A DNA stretch of 64,000 nucleotides from Anagrus nilaparvatae (lineage: Eukaryota > Arthropoda > Insecta > Hymenoptera > Mymaridae): contig JAKSXM010000007.1 in assembly GCA_022575985.1 (NCBI GenBank), forward strand, positions 12,960,501 to 13,024,500. Direction: 5' to 3'. Of the stretch, positions 8,629-20,363 are shown piece after piece (within the stretch, counting starts at the first letter, position 1; every line of letters starts with the position of its first letter). The notes below the pieces were generated by a model. That model made no database searches. It was not told the DNA's origin and was given only the letters and a program-made list of their open reading frames with translations. The position numbers were made by a program, and so were the translations under genes.

Positions 8629-10793
8629 CAAAGACCCCTGGGGTCTTGGTTACAAAGTCGTAATGGGCAAGTTGAACCGGGGGTCTGACAACATGATGGA
8701 CGCAGTATCGACCGAACGAATCATCGGCGCTCTCTTCCCTGAGCAGCCCATCCGGGAAAACCCGGTAGAGGCGATACCCAGAGAGGAAGTGCCGTTATTC
8801 AGCGAGGACGAGATGGTGAAGGCCATCAAGGCCATGAAAAATGGCAAGGCGCCGGGGCCGGACGGGATACCTGCGGAAGTGCTCAAACGAGCGGTCAAAA
8901 TAATCCCTGGTATCCTGTTAAGCATGTTCAATGCATGCTTGGTGGCGGGAGTGTTTCCAAAGCAGTGGAAGGTGGCACGTCTCGTGCTCTTGAACAAGGG
9001 TAAAGGTGGAGCCCCGGACTCTCCATCATCTTACAGACCCTTGTGCATGTTAAACACCATCGGAAAGGTGATGGAGAGCATGCTCCGGGCAAGGTTGAGA
9101 AGAGCTATCGAGGAGGGCGGTGGCCTTTCCGAGGAGCAGTATGGATTTCGTGAGGGGCATTCCACGATAGACGCCATCCGGCGTGTCGTGGATACCGTAG
9201 AGGCTAAGAGGGAAAAGCGGCCTGCAATTCGCAAAGACGTCCTTCTTGTAACGCTGGACGTCAAAAACGCTTTCAATTCGGCCAGATGGGATGACATGAT
9301 CCGGTCTCTCGAGTACGACTTCCGGATACCCAGGTATCTGGGTAACGTAATAAAGGACTACCTACGGGACCGGAGACTGCTCTACGACACGCTCGATGGC
9401 AGGCGACAGAGGGTTCTGAGTGCGGGCATTGCCCAAGGTTCGGTTCTCGGACCGGACCTGTGGAATGCCTTTTACGATGGCCTGTTGCGCGTTCACCTCC
9501 CGGAAGGAGCTTCTCTGATCGGGTACGCGGACGACGTGGCTCTGACCATCACTGGCAGGGACATGCAGGTAACCCAGGAGAGGTTGAATCTAGTCATGAG
9601 ACAGATCAACCTCTGGATGGGCGAGCATGGGCTCCAGCTTGCGATCCCAAAAACGGAGATCGTACTGCTGACCCGTCGCACAATTCCCACGGACATCGAT
9701 GTAAATGTCGATGATGGTGGAAACCCTCACACGATCCAAGCCAAGACATCGGTTAAGTACCTGGGAGTTCTGCTTGATAACAAGCTGAACTTCTGGGAAC
9801 AATTTCAGAGGTCGAGTGAGAAGGCCGCGTCGATCGCATCCTCCTTGTCAAGGCTCATGGCCAACATAGGAGGGCCCAAACCCGGGAAGCGAAGATTGTT
9901 GATGTCCGTTGTCAACTCTGTCCTGCTTTATGGATCTGAGATCTGGGCGGATATCACCAAATTTGCCAAGTACAGACATAAAATATCGTCTGTGCAGCGG
10001 CAGGCGGCCCTGAGGATCGCCTGCGCGTACCATACGGTATCGCTCGAAGCGATCCAGGTAGTAGCATCGGTCATACCCATCGACCTGCTAGCGTTGGAGC
10101 GGAAATACATTTACGATAGTGTAGAGGACCGCGAAGTGGCATCCACTCGCGCCCGCTCCAGCTCTATGGGAAAATGGCAGGAACGGTGGAAAAAGGAGGA
10201 AGAGAAAAATGCCCGATGGACGCGCAGACTGATTTCAGATCTGCAGGCATGGACTGGACGACAACATGGGGAGGTGGATTTTTACCTCACCCAATTCTTG
10301 ACTGGACACGGGTATTTCCGTGCAATGTTAAAACATTGGCATAAGGTGGCAACAGAGGAGTGCTTGCACTGCCCAGGCGAGAAGGATACAGTGGAGCATA
10401 CTTTCTTCGGATGTATGCGCTACGTGGAAGGGCGCCCGCCCTTCCCGATTTGGAGGCCAGAGAAGGTGGTTCCGGAAATGCTACGGAATTCTGAAAATTG
10501 GAACAAAGTAGCAGAGTACGTAAGGGCCACCTTGTTGAAGAAAAAGGAGGAGGGCTTTCTATCGTAGATTGCTCTCCTGTCACTAGGCTGGGGGAAGGCA
10601 GCGGCCAGTTGCCTAGGCTGCGCGTCCCAAACTGAAGTTATACCTGAAAAGGGAGTTCCGGTTTGGGGCAAACAAGCGCAGGGGGGTTTATAGTGTGTTT
10701 ATCCAGTAAGAATCTGGGGCGTAGCCGGCGACCGCGTTCGCCGGTGGTCTCCCAGTTGTACACTTTGTGCAACTGGGCAGTCATGGAAATTTG
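8629..10793 (+). mobile_element. R1-clade LINE, copy 1 (5'-truncated)
   Basis: Non-LTR retrotransposon starting abruptly in the ORF2 linker before the reverse transcriptase. Alignment to copy 2 places the break at the equivalent of 22,164, with no endonuclease or ORF1. The 3' UTR (10,568-10,793) matches copy 2 but stops at TGGAAATTTGC, about 70 bases plus poly(A) short of the natural end. There it runs directly into the 5'-truncated ORF1 of copy 2. Confidence 0.85.
8663..10567 (+). CDS. LINE ORF2 fragment: reverse transcriptase and C-terminal zinc-binding domain
   Basis: A 634-codon open frame without stop or frameshift. In-frame homology begins about 11 codons before the ATG, so this ATG is not the original start. 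Visible blocks are KNGKAPGPDGIPAEVL (RT fingers), LDVKNAFNSARWDD (first catalytic Asp), GIAQGSVLGPDLWN, and YADDVAL at about residue 288 (catalytic Asp pair). A C-terminal CLHC...H...C cluster lies near residue 560 after TGHGYFRAML. It lacks the N-terminal endonuclease and has no RNase H, as expected for R1-like elements. The RT motifs are intact, but without endonuclease and ORF1 it cannot be autonomous. The codons are GC-rich against an AT-rich host background, suggesting a fairly recent insertion. Confidence 0.93.
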   Translation: MGKLNRGSDNMMDAVSTERIIGALFPEQPIRENPVEAIPREEVPLFSEDEMVKAIKAMKNGKAPGPDGIPAEVLKRAVKIIPGILLSMFNACLVAGVFPKQWKVARLVLLNKGKGGAPDSPSSYRPLCMLNTIGKVMESMLRARLRRAIEEGGGLSEEQYGFREGHSTIDAIRRVVDTVEAKREKRPAIRKDVLLVTLDVKNAFNSARWDDMIRSLEYDFRIPRYLGNVIKDYLRDRRLLYDTLDGRRQRVLSAGIAQGSVLGPDLWNAFYDGLLRVHLPEGASLIGYADDVALTITGRDMQVTQERLNLVMRQINLWMGEHGLQLAIPKTEIVLLTRRTIPTDIDVNVDDGGNPHTIQAKTSVKYLGVLLDNKLNFWEQFQRSSEKAASIASSLSRLMANIGGPKPGKRRLLMSVVNSVLLYGSEIWADITKFAKYRHKISSVQRQAALRIACAYHTVSLEAIQVVASVIPIDLLALERKYIYDSVEDREVASTRARSSSMGKWQERWKKEEEKNARWTRRLISDLQAWTGRQHGEVDFYLTQFLTGHGYFRAMLKHWHKVATEECLHCPGEKDTVEHTFFGCMRYVEGRPPFPIWRPEKVVPEMLRNSENWNKVAEYVRATLLKKKEEGFLS

Positions 10794-10796
10794 CTA

Positions 10797-11576
10797 AAGC
10801 AGTATCTGCGATATATGAAGCCCTCCTGAAAGAAATGAATGGGAAAGGCTCGCTTAAAAGGCCCCGCCCGATATCTTCTCCCGAGAGCTCACCAGGCAAC
10901 GGGGGGAACACGGGGAAAAAGATGAACGAGGTTACACAATCGAATGAAGAACTGTCTGAATTCGATCAGGGAATACAAAATGTAGAGCTCTCAATAACTG
11001 AGAAAAACAGGAAGGAGCTACAAGGGCAAAGAAAGAGGAAAAAAGTGCTCCAGGAAGAAGAAAACAGAAAGAGGCTTCAAGAGCAACGTGAGAAGCTCCA
11101 GCAGCAGCAAAAGAGACAGAAGGAATTGCGTGAAAAACGCCTATTAGAAGAAAGAAAAAACCAAGAATGGTCGGATAAATCGAAGCCGAACGCAACGGCT
11201 TCCGATCGGTCTTCCACTGATCACCATGATCTAGTGAAATTGACAAACCACCCTCAGGTAGACGAGTCTCCAATAGAAACTCAAATTTCGGAAGAGGACC
11301 AAGACAGTTTACGTGAGCAAGACAACTCACTTAAGCAAAATAATGCAAACGGTCCCAAAAGGATCAGCAAGGCCGAAAAAAAAAGGAGGAAGAAACAAAA
11401 AAAGCTGCAGCTTCAACAGGGAAACCAGGTACCTGAAATACCAAGCCAGTTGCAAAAACAGGCTCAGGTAGGAAAAACACCCAATAAAGTGAATACCTGG
11501 GAAAAACCCAAAAAGAAGCAGAAAGCTAAGAAGTAGAATACTCAGCAGCCAAAAAGGCCTGCTGAAACGGTCAGTA
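10797..11576 (+). pseudogene. LINE ORF1 (gag-like), N-terminal part
   Basis: The frame is open from at least 10,797 through the ATG at 10,835 to a TAG at 11,534, then continues in the same frame to the palindrome at 11,577. The product is strongly charged: a Lys/Glu/Gln-rich, probably coiled-coil stretch (ENRKRLQEQREKLQQQQKRQ) and basic clusters (KAEKKRRKKQKKL), as in the N-terminal region of R1-type ORF1 proteins that bind RNA. The TAG looks like a point nonsense mutation (for example CAG to TAG), because homologous-looking basic sequence continues beyond it into 20,364 onward. Without an upstream start in view, this ORF1 is 5'-truncated. Confidence 0.75.
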
Positions 11577-11588
11577 CCCCGGTGCATA

Positions 11589-12020
11589 AGTTAACGTTAA
11601 AATTAACGTTAAAAATTAACGTTAAATTTTAAGATTAATTTTAACGTTAATTTAAGGTAACTTTAACGTTAATTTAAGGTAGATTTAACGTTAATTTAAT
11701 GTTAAATTTAACGTTAAAATTATCGCGGAAAATTGAAGAAAAAAAATCTTCATAATTTTAATTGTAGTTATTATGGAAATTACCCTGATGCTTCTAAAAT
11801 TAAGCATCAATGCTATTTTTTCACAACTAAATTTTTTGATCAAATTAATGTTCGTTCTAACATTAAATTTATTATTAAATAAATTTATTATTAAAGTTAA
11901 AATTCAACATTAAATTTAACGTTAAAATTCAACACTAAATTTAACGTTAAAATTTAATGCTAAATTAAACGTTCAAATCCGATATTAAATTTAACGTTAA
12001 AATTTAACGTTAATTTTAAC
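11589..12020. repeat. TAACGTTA-rich subterminal array, left arm
   Basis: More than a dozen copies of TTAACGTTAA or one-base variants at short irregular spacing, in two clusters (about 11,589-11,725 and 11,900-12,020). The mirror array is at 19,875-20,350. The core TAACGTTA is self-complementary. Confidence 0.85.
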
Positions 12021-12778
12021 GTAAAAAAAGCATACAACATAACAACCAAAATTTTAGAAACGTTTTTGAAATAAGCCTTTAAACTGTTTCAAATGTCCGC
12101 AGAAAAACGTTTCCAAACGTTTTATTAATATTTTAGGACGTTTCATCGGCTCCGACTTTTTTCCCTTAAAATTGCTTTTTGGCGTATTTACGGACATTTG
12201 GTGTATAAAAAATAAAAAAATTTAGTATCTTCTTCATTTTTTTATTTTATTGATAGATCAATGAAATACACACACACACACACACAAATTTACAATTTAT
12301 TAAAACTTTGTTTCGATCAATAAACTACAGCTGGTTTAGTAACATCATTAGAAATTTCTGTAAATAAAAGAAAATATAAATTTTTTAGCTATTATTCTCT
12401 AAAAAAGTTTAAATCTGAATAAATTGCATTACCTACTTGTTTTTTCAATTATATTGCATGACCGTTTTAATTTTTTGAAAATGTAGTCTGAACCTCAAAA
12501 GTCAGCTATTATTAACTGCAGATGTAAAATTTTCAATTTAAGAGTTTTGATCGGAACTCCATCTTTTCGAAAAAAAAAGTTTTATACCAGATCTCCAATC
12601 AGACTCTCAAAAATATTGATTTTTTCTTGTCGAAGTAAATTTCCAATCTCTGAGCATCAAAAAAAGTAAAAATTTAGTTTTTCACACTATCAGATTGCTG
12701 CGCTTGAATTTTTTTTAAAAGTTTGGGCGATAACCATTTCACCGATTTACTTTGTTTGATGAGTAGTTAAAAAAATAT

Positions 12779-13751
12779 ATTAACATGGAACATGTTTATA
12801 AGGAGGGGGTACTTGAAAACTTGAAAATTAAGGGGGGGGGGGTAAAATTTGCCCTATTTAAGGGGGGGGGGTCAAATGAGACTTTGAATAATTAAGAGAC
12901 TTTGAAAAATTTAGACTTAAGGACTTAGAATAATAAAGGTTTAGGAATTAGAATAATATCGATTTAGAGACTCGGAATAATTCAAGTTTAGGGAATCAAA
13001 ATAGTTTGGGTTTAGAATCTTAAAGCTAGTGAGGTGATAATTACAAATCATAAAATTAGAAAATTGTATTGTAATGTTTGTAAGATTTGTACTATACTTA
13101 GTCCTCAGCTGGAAGTAAACATGTTCCATGCATTTAAGTTGGGTTAACACAAACCAGTTATAAGTTTTTTTGATGGGCTGACTTCGAATTTTTTTTTTTA
13201 AAGTTCTCAAAAAGTTTTTTCAGCCTAGGGCCGAACTTAGCTAAATTAATACCTGAATCAAAAATAATCTGTAATCCCCTCAAGGATGCACTGGCCAATG
13301 AATTTCCGAATAAAGGTATATTTGCATTTCTACGAGAAAATACGTTTTATGAGCACCAAAAATTAAAAACAAAAAAATTCATAACCGGTTTGTGTAACTA
13401 CACTACCAACGAGCATGGAACATGTTCACTCATAACAATAAAAAATCCAAAAACCGAAATTACGATAAATCCTGAAATATATACTATGCTAAGTCCATAA
13501 ACTTAAAGTATTCTAGGGTTGTTACTTGTTGAGGATTGTTATCTCCCATTTCATATTATTCTAAGTCCCTAAATAGAAAATATTATAAGTCCATTTCACC
13601 TCCCCTAAAAACTACTCTTTTTCACCCCCCCCCTAAAAACGTCACTTTTTCACCCCCCCCCCCCCTAAAAGCGTCAATTTTTTACCCTCCCCCCCTGCCA
13701 AGCCAACCTTTTTCAAATACTCCATCCAATGAACATGTTCCATGTTAAAAT
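12779..13751. mobile_element. TTAA-flanked inverted-repeat element in the left arm (candidate)
   Basis: Ends TTAACATGGAACATGTT and its complement at 13,735-13,751. The arms also share GGAGGGGGTACTTGAAAA-like and poly-G/poly-C tracts. A second ACATGTTCCATG/CATGGAACATGT pair lies inside (about 13,119 and 13,424). The right arm of the giant palindrome carries only the outer end of this element (19,107 region), so one copy was truncated. Confidence 0.5.
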
Positions 13752-13754
13752 TGA

Positions 13755-14160
13755 CTAGGCCGCGACTACCACCATGATTTTCTGGTAGTTTTTACCCAAT
13801 AAAATGCAAAAAAAATATGAAAACGGAATCGGCAATAGATGCCAAAAAGATTTTGCCACTCATATATCAAAAACCGTGTTTTTCGTATCTGAGCTACCCC
13901 AAATTTTCAAAATAACTTTTTAGGTAAATAAAATTTTAAAATCTAGATAAAAAAATCTGATTGCCATAAGTAAATTTTTCTTCTTGCAGTTTTCAAAGGC
14001 TTTTAACCTAAAAATTGAAATTTTGTCAATAAAAATGTTTTTTTTCTTAAAGAAATGAATTGCCAGGGAAAAATTAAACTATTAAAAAAAAAAATTATTA
14101 TTTTACGATGAAAATAAAGCGAGTAATGCACGTTTAAAGTTCAGAAACAGGCTTTTTTCA
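13755..14160. mobile_element. Internal fragment of the TGAGCAATT MITE family
   Basis: Matches the inner part of the MITEs at 39,437 and 48,515 (for example GTTTTTCGTATCTGAGCTACC and AATTGCCAGGGAAAAATTAA) but lacks both tips. It is embedded in the asymmetric part of the giant palindrome. Confidence 0.65.
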
Positions 14161-14164
14161 ATAT

Positions 14165-15850
14165 AGAAATATCGTTTATAGTCAATTTTTGGATCTGATA
14201 CGTAATTTTTTGAAAATTTTTTCTCAAATTATTGCCATCAAAAAATACAAAAATTTTTTTTTTTTTTTTACGACGTAGTACTTAAATTTTTCCTATGAAA
14301 GTACGAGTATCTAGAATTATCATTTGTAAAGGATTTCTCTTTCTGATACGTAATTTTTCAAAAATTTTTTTTAAAAAACTTTTTTGATAAAAAAATGTTT
14401 AAAAAAACAATCATTTTTTTTTATGGTGTAGTATAGAAAGAAATTAATATCTAGAATTACCGTTTTTATTCGTTGCCTTCATTCTGATACTTAATTTTTC
14501 AAAAATTTTTGTCTCAAAAATTTTTCTTTTAAGAAATACAAAAATCACTAATTTTTTTTTTCTTTTTGGATGTAGTATAATTTTTTTCTATGAAAGTATT
14601 AACTTGATATTTTCAATTAGATAATTAATTAATAACTACGCCAGCTATACCAAAAACTGTCTAACAGACATAATAAGCATAAAAGAAGATTATGTACTGG
14701 TGTAAAACAATTTACCTTTTTATTAGGTGAAAAACCTAATTTTTTCCATGAGGTGTTAAACTGACAATAGCAAGGAAAAGATAATTTTTAGTTTTTCTTA
14801 TGACATTATTTCGAATTTTCAGAGTTTCAATCAAGGAAGATTTTTTTAGTGGAATAAGAGAATTTGTTGTAGGCTGCGTCTATTTGCTCAGAAATTCTGG
14901 ATAGATAACCTTCATATTTCAGAATCTTTTTTTTAAAGATTTGTCAAAAATATTGGTTCTGTGAAAAAGCTACTTTGAATCAAAAAGGAATTTTTTTAAG
15001 GCCTAATAAGGAGAAAAAACAAGAAAAAACGATGTGCAGGGTATCTCCAGTTTGACTTATCCGAACCAAAAAAAAAATTGGTAAGAGTTTAAACCTAATT
15101 TTTAGGGCTTATAAAGAGTTTTTTTAAAATATTTATTACAAACTTATCTATATTTTAAATTTAAATTAATACTAAAAAATATTTAATTATTTTTCTTTTA
15201 CATTTACAGTTTTTTAGAAGAAAGTCTCAGATATCCAATGGTTTGGGTCTTTTAGTCGGTAATCGTGCAAAATTTTGGGATATTAGCAGTAACAGAATGT
15301 TCTTAATGGTCTACAAGAAATAATGTCATAAGAAAAACTAAAAATTATCTTTTCCTTGCTATTGTCAGTTTAACACCTCATGGAAAAAATTAGGTTTTTC
15401 ACCTAATAAAAAGGTAAATTTTTTTACACCAGTACATAATCTTCTTTTATGCTTATTATGTCTGTTAGACAGTTTTTGGTATAGCTGGCGTAGTTATTAA
15501 TTAATTATCTAATTGAAAATATCAAGTTAATACTTTCATAGAAAAAAATTATACTACATCCAAAAAGAAAAAAAAAATTAGTGATTTTTGTATTTCTTAA
15601 AAGAAAAATTTTTGAGACAAAAATTTTCGAAAAAATAAGTATCAGATTGAAGGTAACGAATAAAAACGGTAATTCTAGATATTAATTTCTTTCATAGAAA
15701 GAAATTAACTACACCATAAAAAAAATGGCACTACACCATAAAAAAAAAGATTGTTTTTTTTTAAATTTTTTCATCAAAAAAGTTTTTAAAAAAAAATTTT
15801 AGAAAAATTAGGTATCAGATTGGAGTAATCGAGTAAAAACGATAATTCTA
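14165..15850. mobile_element. Palindromic element built from satellite-like monomers
   Basis: Arms 14,170-14,815 and 15,305-15,850 are inverted copies. The clearest block, with GTCTAACAGACATAATAAGC, is at about 14,665 and its complement at about 15,460. Each arm carries about three degenerate copies of the monomer that also forms the array at 23.7-25.7 kb. It is present only in the left arm of the giant palindrome. No coding frame was found. Confidence 0.65.
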
Positions 15851-15854
15851 CACG

Positions 15855-18715
15855 GTAGAATTGCTTTATTTGAAAATTCAACCAATTGGTTGAATTTTAC
15901 TATTTTTGGTTGAATTTTCAACCAATTGGTTTTTGATTGAATTTCCAGTAATTTTCAACCAATTGGTTGATTTTTCAGCAATTGGGTTTAATATTCAACC
16001 AATTGGTTGATTTTTCAGCAATTTGGTTGAATATTCAATCAAAATGGTTGAAAATTCATCCAAAACCTAAAATACAAAATAAAAATGATATAATTATAAT
16101 ACAGAGTAAAAAAATGATCTGTGCTTTCATTAAAAGTGAATTCATTTTATAATAGATTATATAATTAGTGATTTTTTATGTATTATTACTTCATTTGGCT
16201 CAAAAGCTGAGGAATGACTAATTAAATTAAAATGGAATCTAAAATTTCAAGTTTTTCAAAACACAAACTCTTATTTATGTATATCGAACAGTTTTTAGCA
16301 TAGCCATCTTGTTCAATCAATGCTCCATCTGGAAATTCGCTTTTATGAAAAACTCTGAGAATAAATATAAAAAAAAGAACCTAATTAACTCTTAGGAATA
16401 TTACAGGCGTATTCTCATTACTAACAAAATTGTATGTATTTTAATTTCCATTTGCATATATAATTGATTATTATCAATGAAATTTAAAAATATATTCCTT
16501 TTATTCTTTTTATAATTTTAAACTTCTATATAAACTATAACGTCGACGCTTCCTAATAGCAGAGTCCTTATTCACGCTGGCTTTTAGAACTGTCCTTATT
16601 CAAACTTTAAGATAGAAAAATCCTTATTCGCGCGGTGCAAAAGACTGTCCTTATTGGGAAGCGCCCTAAAAAATTTCAATATACGTTCCTAATTTGTAAT
16701 ACTTACCGCGCTCGGAGTCGTTGCTATTTTTTTCGTTATGCTATATAAATTTAAGAATAAAATATAAGATTTTTAAATGTTTATAGTAATGAATTAATTA
16801 AAATAATGAAGCAATTCTTTAAACTGGAAAAATTTTATTAATAATATAAATATAAAAAAAAATTATTTCAGATAAATATTAATTACAATAAATTTTTTTT
16901 TATATATTTCAAATAGTTTTGAAAATTGTACAAAAGTTTTAAAAAATCCCTGTATTTTTTTGCTATAATTTGTTTGAAACATTATTTCAACACATAGGGG
17001 CAAAAAAAATTAATTAAAAATAATCTTGGGGCTAAAATATTAACTGGACAAATTTGTTCCGCAAAAATTTACACTATAACCAAAACTTTAACTTCAAATC
17101 AAAAAAGTATCAAGGGAATTTTGAGTAGGAAAAAACTTGAAGCGAGGGAAAAATCGAGAAAAACCTCAAGATTATTTGTACACAAAAATTTTTTTCATTA
17201 GAACAATAACAATCAATAAATAATTAAAATAAACAAATATTAAACGAGCGCGTGAAAGAACTATATAAATTAGAAGGGCACAAAGTAAACTACTTTATTC
17301 TCCCTTTTTTAACAAGAACATTTTCTTGTATTATTTATTAATTAGCTATTTAATTTTCTAAAATTATTTTCTGTATATAAATTCTAAAATTAATTAACAA
17401 TTTTCAAGAATAATAGTGATAATAGTAACTAAAGGTTAATTTATTAATGAATTTACATAAAAGTTGGGCCCTTCTACTTTTTGTATTTCTTTCGCGCGCG
17501 CGGCGTGTTTAATAACGCATTGTTTATTTTAATTATATATTGATTGTTATTGTTCTAATGAAAAAAATTATTGTGTACAAATAATTTTGAGATTTTTCTC
17601 GATTTTTCCCTCGCTTCAAGTTTTTTCCTACTCAAAATTCCCTCGATACTTTTTTGATTTGACGTTAAAGTTTTGGTTATAGTGTAAATTTTTGCGGAAA
17701 AAATTTGTCCAGTTAATATTTTAGCCCCAAGATTTTTTTTAATTAATTTTTTTTACCCCTATGTGTTGAAATAATGTTTCAAACAAATTATAGCAAAAAA
17801 ATACAGGGATTTTTTAAAACTTTTGTACAATTTTCAAAACTATTTGAAATATATAAAAAAAAATTTATTGTAATTAATATTTATCTGAAAAAATTTTTTT
17901 TTATATTTATATTATTAATAAAATTTTTCCAGTTTATCACAAAAGAATTGCTTCATTATTTTAATTAATTCATTACTATAAACATTTAAAAATCTTATAT
18001 TTTATTCTTAAATTTATATAGCATAACGAAAAAAATAGCAACGTCTCCGAGCGCGGTAAGTATTACAAATTAGGAACGTGTATTGAAATTTTTTAGGGCG
18101 CTTCCCAATAAGGACAGTCTTTTGCACCGCGCGAATAAGGACTTTTCTATCTTAAAGTTTGAATAAGGACAGTTCTAAAAGCCAGCGCGAATAAGGACTC
18201 TGCTATTAGGAAGCGTCGACGTCGTTACTTAAATTTAAAATTATATACCTCTAAAATCCTAATAATGTTTTTTTTTTATTAATCTATACTTTTTTTTTGT
18301 AAATAATAAAATATGTACCCGCTGACTGGAGAAAAATTTTAAATTACTCTTTTTAAAATTAATTTTTCAAAAAATGCACCAAGAATCTTACATATAGGTA
18401 TAGTTTAAATTTAAAAATTATGGATAAATTAAATTAAGTAACCTTTTTAATTAGTCATATTACATAAAAAATAATAATACATAAAAAGTAATAATACATA
18501 AAAAATCACTAATTATATAATCTATTATAAAATTAATTCACTTTTAATGGATGCACAGATCATCTGTTTTATAATTACATCAATTTTATTTTGTATTTTA
18601 GCTATTGGTTGAATTTTACTATTTTTGGTTGAAAATTCAACCAATTGGTTGAAAATTACTATTTTTGGTTGAATTTTCAACCAATTGGTTTGCCCAATTG
18701 GTGAAAAATTGACGC
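15855..18715. mobile_element. Central palindrome with CAACCAATTGGTTGA tips
   Basis: Both ends carry several copies of the self-complementary CAACCAATTGGTTGA in TTGGTTGAATTTTC context (15,885-16,050 and 18,600-18,700). Inside these, 16,090-16,540 pairs with 18,230-18,600, and an inner element occupies 16,546-18,222. No coding frame found. Confidence 0.7.
16546..18222. mobile_element. Inner inverted-repeat element with GTCCTTATT repeats
   Basis: Ends ACGTCGACGCTTCCTAATAG and its complement. Arms of about 750 bases (16,546-17,290 and 17,465-18,222) are near-identical. Four (T/A)CCTTATT repeats lie just inside each tip (about 16,565-16,645 and 18,105-18,205), likely subterminal binding sites. 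Only a roughly 170-base spacer separates the arms. Confidence 0.8.
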
Positions 18716-20363
18716 GTTTATGGGGGGGGGGGGGGTGAAATGGACTTAGAATATTTTCGATTTAGGGTCTTAGAATAATTTGAAGTGGGAGATAACAATC
18801 CTCAACAAGTAACAACCCTGATAACAACAACAACACTAAACCCAAACTATTTTGATTCCCTAAACCTGAATTATTCCATTCTAAATTGATATTATTCTAA
18901 GTCCATAAACCTGTATTATCCTAAGTCCTTAAGTCTAGATTTTTCAAAGTCTCTTAATTATTCAAAGTCTTATTTGACCCCCCCCCCCTTAAATAGAACA
19001 AATTTTACCCCCTATTTAAATAGGACAAATTTGACCCCCCCTTAAATAGGGCAAATTTTACCCCCCCCCTTAATTTTCAAGTTTTCAAGTACCCCCTCCT
19101 TATAAACATGTTCCATGTTAATATATTTTTTTAACTACTCATCAAACAAAGTAAATCGGTGAAATGGTTATCGCCCAAACTTTAAAAAAAAATTCAAGCG
19201 CAGCAATCTGATAGTGTGAAAAACTAAATTTTTACTTTTTTTGATGCTCAGAGATTGGAAATTTTCTTCGACAAGAAAAAATCAATATTTTTGAGAGTCT
19301 GATTGGAGATCTGGTATAAAACTTTTTTTTTCGAAAAGATGGAGTTCCGATCAAAACTCTTAAATTGAAAATTTTACATCTGCAGTTAATAATAGCTGAC
19401 TTTTGAGGTTCAGACTACATTTTCAAAAAATTAAAACGGTCATGCAATATAATTGAAAAAACAAGTAGGTAATGCAATTTATTCAGATTTAAACTTTTTT
19501 AGAGAATAATAGCTAAAAAATTTATATTTTCTTTTATTTACAGAAATTTCTAATGATGTTACTAAACCAGCTGTAGTTTATTGATCGAAACAAAGTTTTA
19601 ATAAATTGTAAATTTGTGTGTGTGTGTGTGTGTATTTCATTGATCTATCAATAAAATAAAAAAATGAAGAAGATACTAAATTTTTTTATTTTTTATACAC
19701 CAAATGTCCGTAAATACGCCAAAAAGCAATTTTAAGGGAAAAAAGTCGGAGCCGATGAAACGTCCTAAAATATTAATAAAACGTTTGGAAACGTTTTTCT
19801 GCGGACATTTGAAACAGTTTAAAGGCTTATTTCAAAAACGTTTCTAAAATTTTGGTTGTTATGTTGTATGCTTTTTTTACGTTAAAATTAACGTTAAATT
19901 TTAACGTTAAATTTAATATCGGATTTGAACGTTTAATTTAGCATTAAATTTTAACGTTAAATTTAGTGTTGAATTTTAACGTTAAATTTAATGTTGAATT
20001 TTAACGTTAAATTTAATGTTAATTTTAATGTTAAATTTTAGCATTAAATTTAATAATAAATTTAATGTTAGAACGAACATTAATTTGATCAAAAAATTTA
20101 GTTGTGAAAAAATAGCATTGATGCTTAATTTTAGAAGCATCAGGGTAATTTCCATAATAACTACATAGTTGGATTAGCAAAATTATGAAGATTTTTTTTC
20201 TTCAATTTTCCGCGATAATTTTAACGTTAAATTTAACGTTAAATTTAACATTAAATTAACGTTAAATCTACCTTAAATTAACGTTAAAGTTACCTTAAAT
20301 TAACGTTAAAATTTAACGTTAATTTTTAACGTTAATTTTAACGTTAACTTATGCACCGGGGTA

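Larger units (their letters stand above)
11577..20361. mobile_element. Giant near-palindromic foldback element, TA target duplication
   Basis: Terminal inverted repeats begin CCCCGGTGCATAAGTTAACG (11,577) and end with the complement (20,361). TA flanks both sides (11,575-11,576; 20,362-20,363). The arms match for about 1.6 kb: 11,577 to about 13,680, containing a ~0.5-kb extra block at 13,016-13,514, pairs with 20,361 to about 18,720. The core 15,860-18,715 is itself a palindrome. A 2.1-kb asymmetric insertion (about 13,740-15,855) sits only in the left arm. No convincing coding frame exists. TA duplication is typical of Tc1/mariner-type integration, whereas arm length and subterminal repeats recall Foldback elements. 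Confidence 0.88.

Noticed and set aside
8650..11587. Minus-strand frames of 60-132 codons opposite the LINE
   Set aside because: They are shadows of GC-rich LINE coding sequence, with no independent motifs.
13536..13748. Proline-rich 70-residue ORF
   Set aside because: Produced by C-homopolymers in the palindrome arm; low complexity.
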